Source: Rhipicephalus microplus
Lineage: Eukaryota; Arthropoda; Arachnida; Ixodida; Ixodidae
DNA: 64,000 bases
Assembly: GCF_043290135.1 (NCBI RefSeq)
Contig: NC_134701.1
Span: 67,342,002-67,406,001, forward strand
Direction of reading: 5' to 3'
Below the pieces are notes generated by a model. It was not told the DNA's origin. It saw nothing but the letters and a program-made list of their open reading frames with translations, and did not search any database. Positions within the stretch are counted from its first letter, which is position 1. The number at the start of each line of letters is the position of its first letter. Below, in pieces: positions 1 through 13,054 of the stretch. A program made the translations under genes and the position numbers.

Positions 1-2374
1 ACTCGCAAAGACGTATACCCTTTGCCCAGGATTGATGACGCTCTTGATTGCTTACAAGGTGCCGAGTTTTTTTCGTCGTTAGATTTGCGTTCGGGGTATC
101 GGCAGGTGCCCTTAGCAGATGGTGATCGTCCAAAAACAGCATTTGTGACACCGGACGGGCTATATGAGTTCAATGTCATGCCCTTCGGCCTCTGCAATGC
201 GCCGGCCACATTCGAGCGCATGATGGACTCGGTTCTGCGGGGTTTGAAATGGAACATATGCCTCTGCTACCTCGACGATATCGTCGTCTTTGCACCCGAT
301 TTCGCAACACACCTTGTACGCTTGAAACATGTCCTCACGTGTGTAAAGAATGCGCAGCTCCAACTGAATCTCAAGAAATGCCACTTCGCTGCTCGGACGC
401 TCACCATTCTCGGTCACGTCGTATCAAAGGATGGTGTTCTTCCCGACCCAGCTAAACTACGCGCTGTTGCTGAATTCCCCAAACCAACGACTGTAAAACA
501 GTTACGCAGCTTTGTAGGATTGTGCTCCTACTTTCGTCGGTTTGTGCGCAACTTTGCCTCCATAATTGCCCCTTTGACCCAACTTTTAAGCAGTGCCAAA
601 GACATCTCATCATAGTCTTCCGAATGTGATCACGCATTTACCACTCTTCGCCGTCTCCTGACATCACCGCCTATATTGCGCCACTATGATCCCACGGCTG
701 CAACTGAAATCCATACAGACGCCAGCGGTGTCGGTCTCGGTGCAGTTCTCGCTCAACGCAAGCCTGGATCCCCTGAGTATGTCGTCGCCTACGCCAGCAG
801 AACGCTCAACAAGGCTGAGGTAAACTACAGTGTTACCGAAAAATAGTGCTTAGCCATACTTTGGGCAATTGTGAAATTTCGCCCATACTTATATGGCCGC
901 ACCTTTGCTGTAGTTACAGACCATCATGCCTTATGTTGGTTGTCGTCGCTGAAGGATCCATCAGGTCGCCTTGCTCGTTGGGCTCTGCGACTTCAAGAGT
1001 ATGACATCCGCGTCGTGTACCGTTCCGGCCGCCAACATGCCGATGCTGATGCGCTCTCGCGATCACCACTGTCGACTGAGGCTGCCTCTATATCTTCTAT
1101 GGAACGCGCGCTGTCCGCTCTTGACATCGACACAATGACCTCTGAAACCTGGGGTACCGACACTTCCCATCACTCGAGCAATGTGATGCCAGGCTTCGCA
1201 CTTCACCATTCGAGGTGGCCTCTTGTACCGGCACAATTACTCACCAGACGGCAGGAAGTGGCTGCTCGTTATTCCCCGAAAGCTGCGCTCTACAATCTGT
1301 GCATCATTTTACTCCAACCCGCAATGCGCTCACGCCGGTGTCTTCAAGACCTACGAGCGTTTAAGGAAGTGGTACTACTGGCGTGGGATGTTTACTTTTG
1401 TTCGACAGTTTATTCGCGGCTGCCACGAGTGTCAGCGACGAAAACAGCCCCCGAATGCAGGAGCAGCTCCACTACAGCCGCTTGCGTGCCCTGACCGCCC
1501 ATTCTATCGCGTCGGAATCGACCTTTATGGACCACTGCCATCGACCACAGCAGGTAACCAGTGGGCTATCGTTGCTGTAGATCACCTGACACGGTACGCC
1601 GAAACCGCTGCTCTTCCTACGGCGACCGCTCAGGACGTCGCATCTTTCATCCTCCATCGGTTTGTGTTGCGTCACGGCCCTCCTCGCGAGCTCCTCAGTG
1701 ACCGGGGCCGTGTATTTCTATCCGACGTAATCCAAGCACTTCTCCGTCAGTGCCATATTGTACACCGGATGAGTACTGCTTACCACCCTCAGACGAATGG
1801 CCTGACTGAGCGGTTTAATCGGACCCTGGGTGACATGCTCGAGACGCATGTGGCATCTGACCAAACGAACTGGGACCTGGTTCTTCCGTTTGCGACCTAC
1901 GCGTACAACACCGCTACCCAAGCCACCACCGGCTTTTCTCCATTCTACCTTCTATACGGACGTCAACCATCGCACACAATTGACACTTTGCTGCCATACG
2001 CACCAGATGTATTTGAGTGCACGACCGTGTCTGAAGCCGCCCGTCACGCCGAAGAATGCCGCCAACTAGCGAAGCAGTTTACTACGGCTGACCAGCAACG
2101 CCAGAAAAAGGCCCGCGATGACGACCACCCTCCTGCCGCCAAGTTCGCCCCTGGAACCCTTCTATGGCTGTATGTACCACCCTGTGCACCTGGTTTGTCT
2201 ACCAAGCTACTTTCAAATTACCATGGCCCATACCGCGTGGTAGAGCGCACATCGCCCGTCAATTACGCCATTGAACCACTTACGCCACCCGGTGACCGTC
2301 GTCGGCGTGGACACGATATTGTTGACGTAGACCGCTTGAAGCCGTACTTCGACCCGCTCGTTCCCACTTGTTAG
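1..2374 (+). pseudogene. Ty3/gypsy pol fragment 1 (RT, RNase H, integrase), broken
   Basis: The window opens inside the reverse transcriptase of a Ty3/gypsy element; frame 1 is open from base 1. Visible RT blocks are [12 protein letters not shown], the [12 protein letters not shown] block and the catalytic YLDD box near 268-279. RNase H follows (HTDASG, about 715-732; then VTDHHALCW and the DADALSRSP end near 1060), then integrase in another frame: a Cys pair CHECQRRK, first Asp in VGIDLYG, second in LLSDRGR and Glu in NGLTERFN, with a C-terminal chromodomain-like end [12 protein letters not shown]. Breaks are in-frame TAG at 613-615 and 844-846 and a frame change near 1190-1220 before integrase. 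The first ATG-like starts are meaningless because the 5' part lies outside the window. It is a dead copy of a family with two more members here (9985 and 27421). Confidence 0.93.
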
Positions 2375-2600
2375 ATCGCCAGGATGGCTTGATCTTTCTC
2401 GATGGGGGCAATTATAATGAAGGAATGATGACAACAAAAGGGAACAGCAAACATCATCGCAGAGTAAGGCACCACGAGATCGGCGCTCGAGCTCCTCCAT
2501 CTTCCTCGTCCTGTCGCTATCTCCAATCTCCCACCTGCCCGTTTGGTTCGCCCAATAAACCTCTTTACATTCATAAAGTTTCGTTAAGACTTGTATTCCT
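2375..2600 (+). mobile_element. Polypurine tract and 3' LTR start of gypsy fragment 1
   Basis: Directly after the integrase stop lies CCAGGATGGCT and a purine-rich tract (GATGGGGGCAA, 2401-2411), then a probable LTR start near 2413. The same order (integrase end, CCAGGATGGCTCTTTT, purine tract, TGTAGTGA) is seen at 10190-10225 and 30075-30112, which is how the LTR edge was placed. Here the TG start has decayed. AATAAA at about 2554-2559 would fit an LTR polyadenylation signal. The 3' edge of the LTR is not resolved. Confidence 0.6.
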
Positions 2601-3441
2601 TAAAAACGCCAGCAGCACATTGGTATGGCGCATCGCTCAGGCACAACGTTGCCGTTGGGCCTTAAGTTAAAAACAACTAATTATTATTCTATGACTTCTT
2701 TATTGCAATTATCTATTCCGTTTATTTAGTTTTGGCTAACAACAAAACATGTTCCTAAAAAAATGTACCCTGATTTTGTTAGTTGTGGGTCTTTTTCATT
2801 ATATACTCCACCTTCTACTACACAGCAGCTTCACCAGCATACAAGCGCACATGCTTCATTTTCCTTCAGGGGAGCGTTCCAGTGAAAGCACGAAAGCATG
2901 CAACAACTAGTTCATCGTTATTTAGGATCGTTTTGTCTTTCTCGCCTTTCATCCACTGCTTTGCCTACAAAATATTCATATACATGTTTGCTCCCGAACC
3001 GTTCAAACGATGGTCGTCAGCTTTCGCTTAGATGGGCGAAAACGATGCAAAACTGTGCCAAGATGTGCCAAGACTAACCGAAAATGACCCATTATTGTTA
3101 AGCTTTAATCCTTCAAAACTGAAAAATCTATCCTTTCGAGCGGCCCAAAACTAAAAGACACTAATTTCAGCATTGGCGAAGATTTCACGAGTCCAGTTCG
3201 AACTGCATGAAAACAGCTTGTAACCTTTGCTAGAAGCAAGTCCGTACCATTTTCATTACGCTTCAAAACCCTGGACATCGGAGCGCAGCGATATATCTTT
3301 GACAATGCAGCAGGAATTGTCAGAGACGTATCGTAGGGATCATGTCGCCGTCAGCAAGCATGCCATCAGCCCCGTACAAACGCAACAGCAAACCTGTCAT
3401 TTTCTGTACTTTATACTAACATACGTAGTCTTCTACCCAAG
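2601..3441. other. AT-rich spacer, nothing recognised
   Basis: No domain, repeat family or splice-consistent exon is visible. Short open frames occur but look random. Confidence 0.5.
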
Positions 3442-3810
<369 letters not shown>

Positions 3811-3849
<39 letters not shown>

Positions 3850-3894
3850 ATACCTTCAAGAAGACTAACTGGCCCATTGAATTATTACTCCAAC

Positions 3895-3950
<56 letters not shown>
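3811..3950. repeat. Two further (TA)n blocks separated by a 48-bp unique segment
   Basis: TA runs at about 3811-3847 and 3896-3950 flank a short unique stretch (3848-3895). The three TA arrays and the intervening segments look like one locus repeatedly interrupted by insertions into TA repeats. Confidence 0.9.
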
Positions 3951-3951
<1 letters not shown>

Positions 3952-5143
3952 TATAAAGAAAAGGAGAAAGAGAGAGGCTTGTCGATGGTCTGTCACCGAA
4001 TTCGCGAACGAGTATATAGCTATCCGCACGAGGAACCATTGTTATTGACGCACGTTAGAAATAACGCCTCGTTGTCTTGGACTCGTCGTGCTTTCGCTGT
4101 TCCTTTCGGCAAACATTGCTTGAAGTCAAGACCGCCGAGTAGCGAGATTAGGCAGAAAACGACAGAGGAGACAAGGTACGGAAGCAGGTGCCATAAGTTT
4201 TCGCTCTTTACCACGAATGTTGCGCTAGAGCCCCTCAGGATGCCATGGCCCTTCAAGTATTCCATCGCTCCACCAAATCACCTAGCCCACATTGTCGCGT
4301 GCCGTGTATGGCGCACTTGCCAGTATTCTAGCGCACGAAATCACCAAACTACTTTAGGGCTGCTTGTGTACAATTAGAAAAATATGATTTCCTTTCCCGA
4401 TCACACTCGCCGAATCTGTAACCTTGCCCCTTCAATGTAAGCGCCTAAACGTATACGGCAATGACTCTGTTAGCTCTAAAAGTCATCGTTAAAGATATAC
4501 ACGAACCATATACCTTTAAATTTAAATTGTAGCCTCTGTGAATTTGCATGTAAACCTTGAAAACTTGGGAAGACAAAAAACAAGAACGTCGACCCTTGTA
4601 ACCTATAGAAAAACTTTGGTGAAGGTATACATCAAGGATAAGTGGTTAAGAGTGCAGTTAATTAGGGTATGAACGTCCATTCGCTCACTGGTGTGGCCAC
4701 GTTTACGAAAGCAGCATGGTGCTCACAGACGAAGTAAGAATTGTGAAAGTTTTTTGGCTTGTTTGTTCTCGCTCGTCCTGTGTATGCTCATTTCGTGCGC
4801 AATTTCTGTGAGAGGTGTGCGCGGCAAGTTTCGAGCTGCTTGCCGTTCTTTATGTGACATTGCAATTTATTACTGCAGCATTCATTCTTTCACCCTTGCA
4901 GCAAAACAATGCACAATGAATGTTACACTACCTCTGTGAGGACACGTTTCAATTTCGTGCGATAACCGATTTCTAAAAGGAGGCATCAACCCCGTTCTTT
5001 ATTCTGAAACCACCAGTGCATTTCTTCTCAGGTGAAGAACACTGGTTGGCTCTTGTGTTCGCGAGTCTCCAAGAATATTTCGATTGATTTGAAATCATTC
5101 TGCCTCATTTTCTTTTTTTTCTGCCAACGTCGAGTTGCAAGCT
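3951..5143. other. Spacer, nothing recognised
   Basis: Moderately AT-rich. No transposon domain, tRNA-like box or splice-consistent exon was found. Confidence 0.45.
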
Positions 5144-5376
5144 CTAGTTCCATTCGTGAATCCCAAGATGACTGCAATCACCTACCAACCAACGTTTGTT
5201 GAAGTGGATCAGATGTATAGTCACGGCAACTGTTAGAGGGAACACGAAGCGGATGACCACACTCCGTGGAGCGCCAAGACGGGTGCCGTGCTTTGATGCG
5301 AGTGATGCTTTAAGTTGGACCCAAATATTTTCAGTAATGGTGAAGTCTGGTGACTGGGGTGGCCACTCTATAAAAC
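5144..5376 (-). pseudogene. Tc1-like transposase C-terminal relic
   Basis: The minus strand reads EWPPQSPDFTITENIWVQLK, the Tc1-family signature around the third acidic residue of the DDE/D catalytic triad (usual form WP.QSPDLNPIEN.W). The expected acidic residue is kept as the E in ITEN. About 75 codons stay open to a stop at 5144-5146, but the N-terminal DNA-binding region and the first two catalytic aspartates are not found upstream, and no terminal inverted repeats are visible. A 5'-deleted old copy. Confidence 0.75.
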
Positions 5377-6390
5377 GTTAAACTGGTTCATACAGTGCTG
5401 CTAATTGAGAGAGTTCAATTCATTCCTTTTTTCTATGTAGGTGGCACTTTGCAGTGTTGGCGCCATTTTGAGTACAGACAGCTTGATGCAACTCATAATA
5501 AGCATCACTCTACATTTTTGTCTTTCCATCCACTCCTGCTTTTAATAAACTACATTGCTTCGTCTTAAACGCAAATTTTACTGAGCTTTTCACTCACAGC
5601 ATCTATCCCACTAGCTCCCACCAGTATCACCTTACAATGACTAATTCGTTATTTTACCGCGTTTCTAAGCGAGCTTCACAATTCTGTGAAATCTCCAACT
5701 TTAACTGCAAAATTTTATTTTGGAGTGTTATCCGTGACACGACTTGACTCATGCTGTCACGTTCTCGTGACGGTTACACAAATAACCTTTAGTTTATTTG
5801 TTCATTTGTGTATTAAAGGGGAACAAAGATTAACAAGGATAGCGGAGAGCGTGCACTAGGTGCGTGGGCCGACGGAAAGGAAACTTACATACCACTCTTT
5901 TCTCCTCCCTCGTGCTCCCCTTTTATATTTCGTGAATAACATCATAGCCGCTTTTGAAGATAATAAAATTGAATATCAATGCATGAGGAAAGCGCACCTG
6001 CAAAATCATGATGTCGTATAAATGAATTTATACGAAATAAATTGCGTGAAAAACGCAGACATTTGAAGAAACGAACAGTACACCAATCTTGAGAATACCT
6101 TTGTCGAGCACGGCTTTTGAGCAGCACTGAAAGCACAATGGTGCAACACCTACAAATTATACACCGAGAAGATTTATTTCAAGAAGCACCCGAAAATTGC
6201 AGGCTAAGTAGGCTAGTTTCTCTACAATATTCTGGCACGTGAAATCAACTATTCAATGATCTAAGAGTCATGACTTCAGAATGTGTAGTGCCACGTGTTA
6301 TGATAAATTTAGTTTCTGTCTCTCCTTGCCTTTGTGTGCTGCAACGAATTAAAATATGACATGCCAACTAACAAATGTAGTACCATCATT
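5377..6390. other. AT-rich spacer, nothing recognised
   Basis: No coding or repeat signature seen. Confidence 0.45.
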
Positions 6391-6567
6391 TGTGAATGCC
6401 ATGAGGTTTTTTTTTTTTCATAACACCCACAAGTGGTTATCTGAGTAAGAAAGACTGGTAACTGTCTTCTTTTCTGTATCCTTCGTGAATGTCATGAGGT
6501 TTTTCTATAACAGCACCCACAAGTGGTTATCTGAGTAAGAAAGACTGGTAACTGTCTTCTGCTCCGT
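6391..6567. repeat. 93-bp tandem duplication
   Basis: Two adjacent copies, 6391-6483 and 6484-6567, each running from GTGAATGCCATGAGG-like sequence through ACCCACAAGTGGTTATCTGA to AACTGTCTTCT. The copies differ by a few substitutions and by a poly-T length change. A local duplication in non-coding DNA. Confidence 0.9.
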
Positions 6568-9184
6568 ATAGCCCCGGCTAAAATAGCTGCCTTTTTCTGC
6601 ATTCCCTGTAGATATGATTTTGCACCTGCGTAGCAGGGTACTCCTTAATCGTTCATAATCTTGTATTTTTCTTACTCTTATCACCCAAAGTTTTAGGGGG
6701 TCATAAAAGCTTTTGGTTCAATGTGTCTTCTATATGGCTGTTGTTCCGGCCAAAACCGGATCCTTCAAGATAAGAAAGTGCAAGGATGCATATTCAACTA
6801 CACAAGTGTAGTTCGACATTATGAGCTGGTTCTGAAGTGCCCTCTAAGCATAATGGTCTGATCAAGTCAAACTTTTTCATTTCACCCCTACAGCTCTAGT
6901 AAAATGCTTACTAACAAGGATCTTTCGATGATATCTTTTAACATGAGTTCAGACAGAAAAATACGTGCACTACGTTCTACTATGCTTCGCAGTTTGTTTT
7001 CATGAAAGTTTTCATAAACGTAAATATTATTGGCCCCACTAATTAAAAAAACATGACGCTCAGTGTGCTTGTGTTGGCATGAGGAGATTATCTGTACGCT
7101 ACGCGAATTAAGACGTCCAGATGCGAACAGGTAAGGCCGGTTAAGAGAGAGTGAACATACATTGCATAAAATGAAGGCTATATGCTGAACCTATACAATT
7201 TCTATGTGTTGAATATAGACATACATATCACACTCAATGGTTTTCGTATGCTGATAAAGCTCCAAATGCTTTTCATTTCGTCGCTGACAAGTGCCACGTA
7301 ATTCTGAAGCTTTCTACATCCGGCATTCTGCGCTGTACAGGTTTCCAACTATCTTTAGCCAGAGTTTAAAAATATGCCGGCACACGCAACGACAACGCTA
7401 TCTAATGCAAGTTGCTGAATGCTGCCTGGAGTTAATCAGACTTTTTTGTGTTTTTAATAAATGCTTAGTTAGGCTACTTCTGATAACCAACTTTTTAAGC
7501 AACAAACTTTGGTCAGAAATTCCAACGATGAAGTGTTTCATTGGTTTGCGAAACGTCTGAATAAACCACTTAGAGCTTTATATGTGTTAGACATTCTTGA
7601 ACTTTGTATAAGTGAATTATCAGTGGTTTTCTGTTAACTGCAAATGCCCTCTAAATAAATAAAAAATGTCGCGTGACAAGCCGGCTGGCGCGCCAGTTCG
7701 CAGGATGATTCTAGTTCTCTTATGACGTTCCGCGTACGATTGGCCATAGCATTTGCCCGATGGTGCTGCCTCGACAGGGCTGCAACGATGGTGGTGGCTT
7801 TGAAGTGAACACGTTTTGCTATCGGCCACAAAAGTGATGACCACTGTCACTGCTTATCGCTGTCACAAACCGGTATGAGAGGAGCATATCGTTAGAACGG
7901 GGAACCTGAGAGGTATAAAAATCACGGTACGCGTAGACCTGCCAGTAGTTTTGTTACTTGGTATTTGGTATTGTATTTCGCGAGCATTTGTAGTCAACAG
8001 AAAAACAATGATAATTCATTTTTACTAAATTCTAAAATGTTAAATTGAAAGTCTTGCAAACTTATCAATAACTTTCCGTTTAGAATGTTCTACGATCTTC
8101 TGTCTTTCAAACGTCAATTAAAGAAAACCTCATTATGTAACTAATCAGAACACAAAAAATAATCGGACTCACTCCAGGCGATTGTCAGCGACATGCACTT
8201 GGTCGCGTCGTTATTGCATGTGTCGGAATATCTTTACACTGTAGATAAGATGGCTGTGGAACCCTGGGTACTGATCTTCGAACAAGGCCGTCATGCAGCA
8301 CAAAAAAGTCAGTGTGAGTTTGTTAAAAAAGAAGTTAAATCAGTTCTTTTAGCTTCATAGTTTGCTACGATAACTTCATCAAAGCTTATTACCACGAAAG
8401 TGTCCTGTATTGGCAGCTGACACTCTACTGATTTTCTGAGATGACGCTGTCACGATGTTGTTCACACGGCTTTTGTAGGGTTTTATTTTTTCTTGCCTTT
8501 CAACCTATATTTCAAGAGGTTTTATAAAAAAAGAGCCAAACGAAGAAACGAAACAATTACGGCTAAATCTATCGCAGTCAAGCACACCTAAATATCTTCA
8601 GCTTTTAGAACGGTTCTCGTCGAAATGGGCCAATTCCTTATTGTAACACAAACTCAACAAGGCGGTTTTTAAAGGAAAATGAGCCAAATACTCCAACTGT
8701 TTCAAACTGAGCCACATTTGTTAAACCAGCACTGCGCTAACAATCGTGGCCAATACTACCAACGTAGTCTGTCTCATTTGTATCATAGTTGCTTTTTTGT
8801 CATCGTTACGTTCCATAATTCGTATTTCATAGGGTGATCTCGCACTCACTGAAGCACATAATGTTCAATGACAAAGTTCTATTATAAAAATTAAAAGTCT
8901 GAATTTTCGATTTTGCCCATTAGTGATACTTATCGAGTTTAGCGCTGCAGTAACGTGTCCTCTGTCACTCCAACACGGTAGGTTAGAAATAAAATAAACA
9001 TGCAATGAAGACATTGGGCAGCTATCTATTCTTTAAAGGAGTACTAGTGGTCTGAAACGGCATGACATAAAACAAACTGGAACACTTTTTGAAGCCTTCA
9101 ATAGATGCCAAGAACAAGAAAACACTGATGACAGTCCACAATAGTTCGCCTTTGGCCAGTAAGGACTACTGGCTCTTCATGTCC
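6568..9184. other. AT-rich spacer; one TATA-box candidate
   Basis: No protein domain is visible over 2.6 kb. The only point of note is the TATAAAAA at 7914-7921 listed separately. Confidence 0.4.
7914..7921 (+). promoter_or_regulatory. Candidate TATA box
   Basis: TATAAAAA is followed about 30 bases later by CCAGTAGTTT, which could serve as an initiator. It lies upstream of the spliced gene at 12270, so it could belong to that gene's first exon, but no first coding exon was identified and TATA-like strings are common in AT-rich DNA. Confidence 0.2.
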
Positions 9185-9415
9185 GGACTCGCTTGCTGGA
9201 TTTTGTGTGGAACGGTTTTGCCCCCGCGATCTCCGACGCCAGCGTGGCTCTCACCGAGCGACACCCAGTCCTCGCACTCCTTCGACCGTGTTGCAATTTT
9301 TTTACTCCCTTCAATCTTCACTTCTCTCTATCTCTTTTAATCTCTTCTTATCGCGTTCCCTCGTGAGCTACTGCTGAAGTGTCGCACCTAGCTGCAGACA
9401 GTTGGGGGGCTCACC
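9185..9415 (+). repeat. Unclassified dispersed repeat X, copy 1
   Basis: This stretch matches the repeat at 21493-23188: both begin GGACTCGCT, share the CCCGCGAT/CCTCGCGAT point, a pyrimidine-rich block (CTCTCTATCTCTT) and the end CGTGAGCTACTG through GGGGCTCAC. No coding capacity is evident. It may be an LTR or a short retroposon; I cannot classify it. Confidence 0.7.
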
Positions 9416-9984
9416 TATATCTTACTTTCTCATATTTTGGTATCGCTACCCTCCCCCTCTTCCAGTCTAGTAATCGCCATGACGCCCATGCGACGAAGCA
9501 CGTCACCGACGGAAGCGCAAGGGTGATGTTAATTATATCGAAAAATATTGATGTACCATACACCGAAATCATTTTACGCTTATTTTACGAGCTAATTTTT
9601 GCCCAATGGGAATGTTTCAATATACGTCGGCGAAGAAAAAATGTTTCCTCTTCGATACTGACGATATTAGGATATTTATATTTTAGCCACAATATATATT
9701 TGTGGTACTTAGGGGACAGGAACATACCGACAAAAAAATGTTTGAGCATGCGCGACCACATTGTCAGTAGAAAAAAAGGCGTGTTTTTCTCAGTTTCTGC
9801 TAAAGTGGATGTGGCTCTTTTGGGGGAAAAAATGCCTCATTTCAATCAGGTAGGCACGCACGCTGGTGGTACAAGCCTACATTCAAGTAAACCTAAGTTT
9901 ATTACGCTAACCCACATCTGCGATTCAGCCCTGTGCACTCTCATCTAGATCAGCATGGTCCCTGCATAGCGGCCAGGAGACAAT
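9416..9984. other. Spacer with a long open frame of unknown meaning
   Basis: A plus-strand frame stays open from about 9379 to 9948 (189 codons), beginning inside repeat X. It shows no recognisable domain, signal peptide or bias, so it is more likely chance than gene. Confidence 0.35.
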
Positions 9985-10420
9985 ATAGATGACATAGAAC
10001 GTTTGTTAGCTGTGTAACCAAGTATGACGGTCTGTTACCGGGTCCTGCGCCAGTCATTGCCAGTCAACTACATTGTTCAGCCTATTCAGCCACCTACAAA
10101 TCAATGCGCCGCAAGCGCGAAACTGTGCACGTCGACTGTTTGAAACTTCACGACGACCCACCAGTCCTGCATGCGCCATAGGTCACCAGGATGGCTCTTT
10201 TTCCACCGGGGAGTCATTGTAGTGACAGCTACGGGCACTGCTAAGGAACGACGAAGAAGAAGTTTGCTGTGGTGGAGGCTCGTGCTGTTTTCTGCTGAAA
10301 CTGCTGGCGGCTGTCTCGTTGTTGTTTGTTACATTGAACAGTTGCCTTACCTGGACGTCTAAAAGCATTCTTACATTCGCAATAAAGCTGCACTACTACG
10401 CGAACTAATTGGTGAATTCG
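9985..10420 (+). pseudogene. Gypsy integrase tail plus 3' LTR, fragment 4
   Basis: Two frames together show an integrase C-terminus like those of the gypsy copies at 1 and 27421: VNYIVQPIQPPTNQ, then after a frame change RKRETVHVDCLKL, stop at about 10180. CCAGGATGGCTCTTTT and a purine tract follow, and TGTAGTGA at 10218 marks the probable LTR start. AATAAA lies at 10381-10386. The upstream pol is missing, so this is a 5'-deleted relic with at least one frameshift. Confidence 0.75.
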
Positions 10421-11415
10421 TGAGTTGGTGTTGCCATGCCAGGGCAGATACACTGAAACAGGCTCAAGTTTTAAAGAAGAGATGCGTGTGGCACTGCAGT
10501 AGCTGTCGGACAATGCTACTTATAGAAGGTGGACTCAATAGGCGTTGGCTGAGGTCAGAATCAAGGCACTCCGCCTGCATTTTTCGCCATTGCATCTGCT
10601 ACACTGGTTGGTTGAAATTGAATAAAAGGGTTGAACAATGGTTCCGATTTATTCATGCAGCGACTATGACTAAACGAGCCTTCATGTAAATTAAAGGGGG
10701 AGTTAGCAAGGCGGGAACCCTCCGTCTCTTGACCATTGTGCCTGTTTTGTAAATTGTAACTTTTTTTCTTAATTAATAAACTCTTTTGTTATGGAAGTCC
10801 ACCTCCCTTGTTTCACTTTGTGGTCAAATGGCCTCCGAAGACGGGGAAGCCTACTTGCCAAGAGAAATTCTTAATTCAAGGACTTTGCTTTTCTTTTGAA
10901 GATAATGTACAGGTAGAACACATCGGTGCACTACTTGGTTTGCATTCATGACGAATCAGTATGCGCGACAGGCAGGAACGCAGAAGAAAACCGACAAGGA
11001 CGCTGTGCTATTTTCAAATATCTTATTTTCGCTCAAACTGATGAATATACACCAAGCGAGCACAGATAACAGAACAAAAAAGAACATTCAGTGGGTCATA
11101 TCGTTAAACCAAGCACGTGTACATAGTAAAATCACGTAAAGCCAATCACGAAAAAGCAAAAATTGTTACCGCGACAAAGTAAGCAATGTTGTTCTGTTAT
11201 TTCCACTCGCTCGGCATATATTTATAAGTTCGTGCAAAAATTATATCACTTTAAAATGGCGCTGTGTCCGTGTCAACTTTCTTATACGTCCTTGTTTTCC
11301 GCACTTACTCAGTCTTCAAAACATACAGCCACAGTTAGAGGGAATTCAGAAATACGACTAAAAACGGAGGTGGTGTGATTGAAGAGTTATGCAGGCCACA
11401 CCATAAAAGTTGCTT
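10421..11415. other. Spacer, nothing firmly recognised
   Basis: AT-rich with AATAAA-type strings near 10776. No domain or clear repeat edge. Confidence 0.4.
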
Positions 11416-11420
11416 CAGAG

Positions 11421-11500
11421 TACTGAACGATGGGCGAGTTGGTAATTCTTAACGACAAAACTGCGCAAAAAGCGACAATTAAGAGAAGGCACACACACAA
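11421..11500 (+). repeat. Arm of a foldback/MITE family
   Basis: ACTGAACGATGGGCGAGTTGGT and the following bases match the arm of the palindromic element at 37023. The opposite arm is not evident nearby, so this looks like a single remaining end. Confidence 0.55.
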
Positions 11501-12269
11501 GCGCAGTTGCTTCCTTGTTCAGGCAGATCGATAAATGGTAGGTAGTTGAAACGCCATTACTGGTTGGTATGAGTGCACAGCAATAGGCTAGCGTCACACA
11601 GCATGTCTACCTGCGCCCTTGATTGCCAAGGCTTAGACTTAAAAGAGTGTGTCCCAACAGGACAGCACCAGCTCAGGCCTGCAGCCCATGGCTTGTCTAC
11701 AATCACCTAAACTGCCCTGGCAAGGAAATTGACGAGTTTTTGAAGAACGGGGTCAACTGACATTTGATTGGATGCTCGACCCACGCTGAATTAACAGTGG
11801 TGACTCGGGTCAACAAGCTGATGAATTTGGTTTAATTGGTACCAGCCCTATCCTTTCTTGACCTCCTTTATTTGTGCCTCCAAATTCTGTCAGGCCATGC
11901 AAGAACTGGCCCAAGAACGTGTTTTAGTCAACCCACAACCTGACACCCTTCTCTCAGTAACCTGATTCATGGCCGGTGTTCTCTTTCAGATTTCTCTTGA
12001 TTGATTTGCTGTCATGAAGTTTTCTGGTCATGTCGAATAAACCTTTCATTCTCTGCGATGTCCCTGAATTAGGTGTTGCTTCACATTTATAGTGAGTGCA
12101 GTGCGTGCAGTTGCTTTGATTTCTCGTCGCCTATCACGTACTCTACTTTTTGTCATAACTCACATTGCTTCATGTCATAGATTTGTAACCCGTGCATCAA
12201 ACATCACATCACTGTTCTGCTTTCATCGGGGATTAACCCGAGGCCTCTAAAATGACGTCTTCCTCCCAG
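11501..12269. other. Spacer with a possible decayed coding exon and AATAAA
   Basis: Around 11600-11760 two frames give short cysteine-containing stretches (STCALDCQGLDLKECVPTG, and NCPGKEIDEFLKNGVN before a stop), with AATAAA at 12036-12041. This could be a broken last exon of a small secreted-type protein, but the frames disagree and no clean splice acceptor is present. Confidence 0.2.
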
Positions 12270-12424
12270 GTGGGATTGACGGGTGTCCACTCGCTGATTA
12301 CGAGAATGAGCGATCACGATCGCCAAAGAGCCCTGCGCCTAACCAGGCAGATGTACTGTGGCCGCATGGACGCCTGCGACTACGGACGACAGATGAGGCT
12401 TAACATGGGTCGTTCACTGGCCGA
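12270..12424 (+). CDS. Internal exon of an unrecognised small cysteine-containing protein
   Basis: A pyrimidine tract and AG (CTTCCTCCCAG, AG at 12268-12269), with a branch-like CTAAAA about 20 bases upstream, precede an open exon ending at a strong donor, CGA|GTAAGT (12425). It encodes roughly VGLTGVHSLITRMSDHDRQ onward to GRSLAE, with two cysteines (MYC and DAC). The exon ends in phase 2 (GA), matching the A that opens the exon at 32455. An in-frame TAA at 12234 means the protein either begins at ATG 12252 or, more likely, has earlier exons not identified here. Alternating charged and hydrophobic residues suggest helices. I do not recognise the family. The pairing rests on splice signals and phase only. 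Confidence 0.5.
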
Positions 12425-13054
12425 GTAAGTTGCATGCCTACTAGAAACATATCCTTAGACTAGGATAACTATCGACATTTTCTTTTCTTTGCAAATAGCA
12501 CACCAAATATATTTGACTGCTCCGGAAAATACCAGGAACTTGTTCTTTCTTAGCCATAGACTCAAGCAGTCTGTCAAAGCCACACTATCGTGCATCGATT
12601 ATCCACCATCATCGCGTGCATCATGCGACGCATTCTTCATGACAAGAGATGCGATATACGAGTGCAGAGAGTGGCGGGAGATGTTTCTGTCAAAGCACCA
12701 AACAACAAACTGCAACCCTCTTTTGCACATTGGTGAAAGAAAGTACAACACCTTGTAACCAACTTCCTGCAAAATACGAATGCTCGAACGTGGGAAGTGG
12801 TGGCGCTTTTCCGTCACTTCTTACTTGCCTCTCTTTTAAGTTTCCCGTTCGGTGCATCACCAATCATGCATGCCACCACCACTCTCGTTGGCATCGCTCT
12901 GTGGGCTCGGTCTTAGTTACACACGTATAACCATTAATCTATTGCACCTCAATTTGAAGGTTCATTCTTGGCATTGTTTATTAGCGAAAATTGAGAAGTT
13001 AGCTGCTCATAGCGTGTTGCGCAACCTAGCCTAAACTTCTAAAAAAAAATTCCT

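Noticed and set aside
9379..9948. 189-codon plus-strand frame
   Set aside because: It begins inside repeat X and has no domain, signal peptide or splice context. Chance is the simpler reading.
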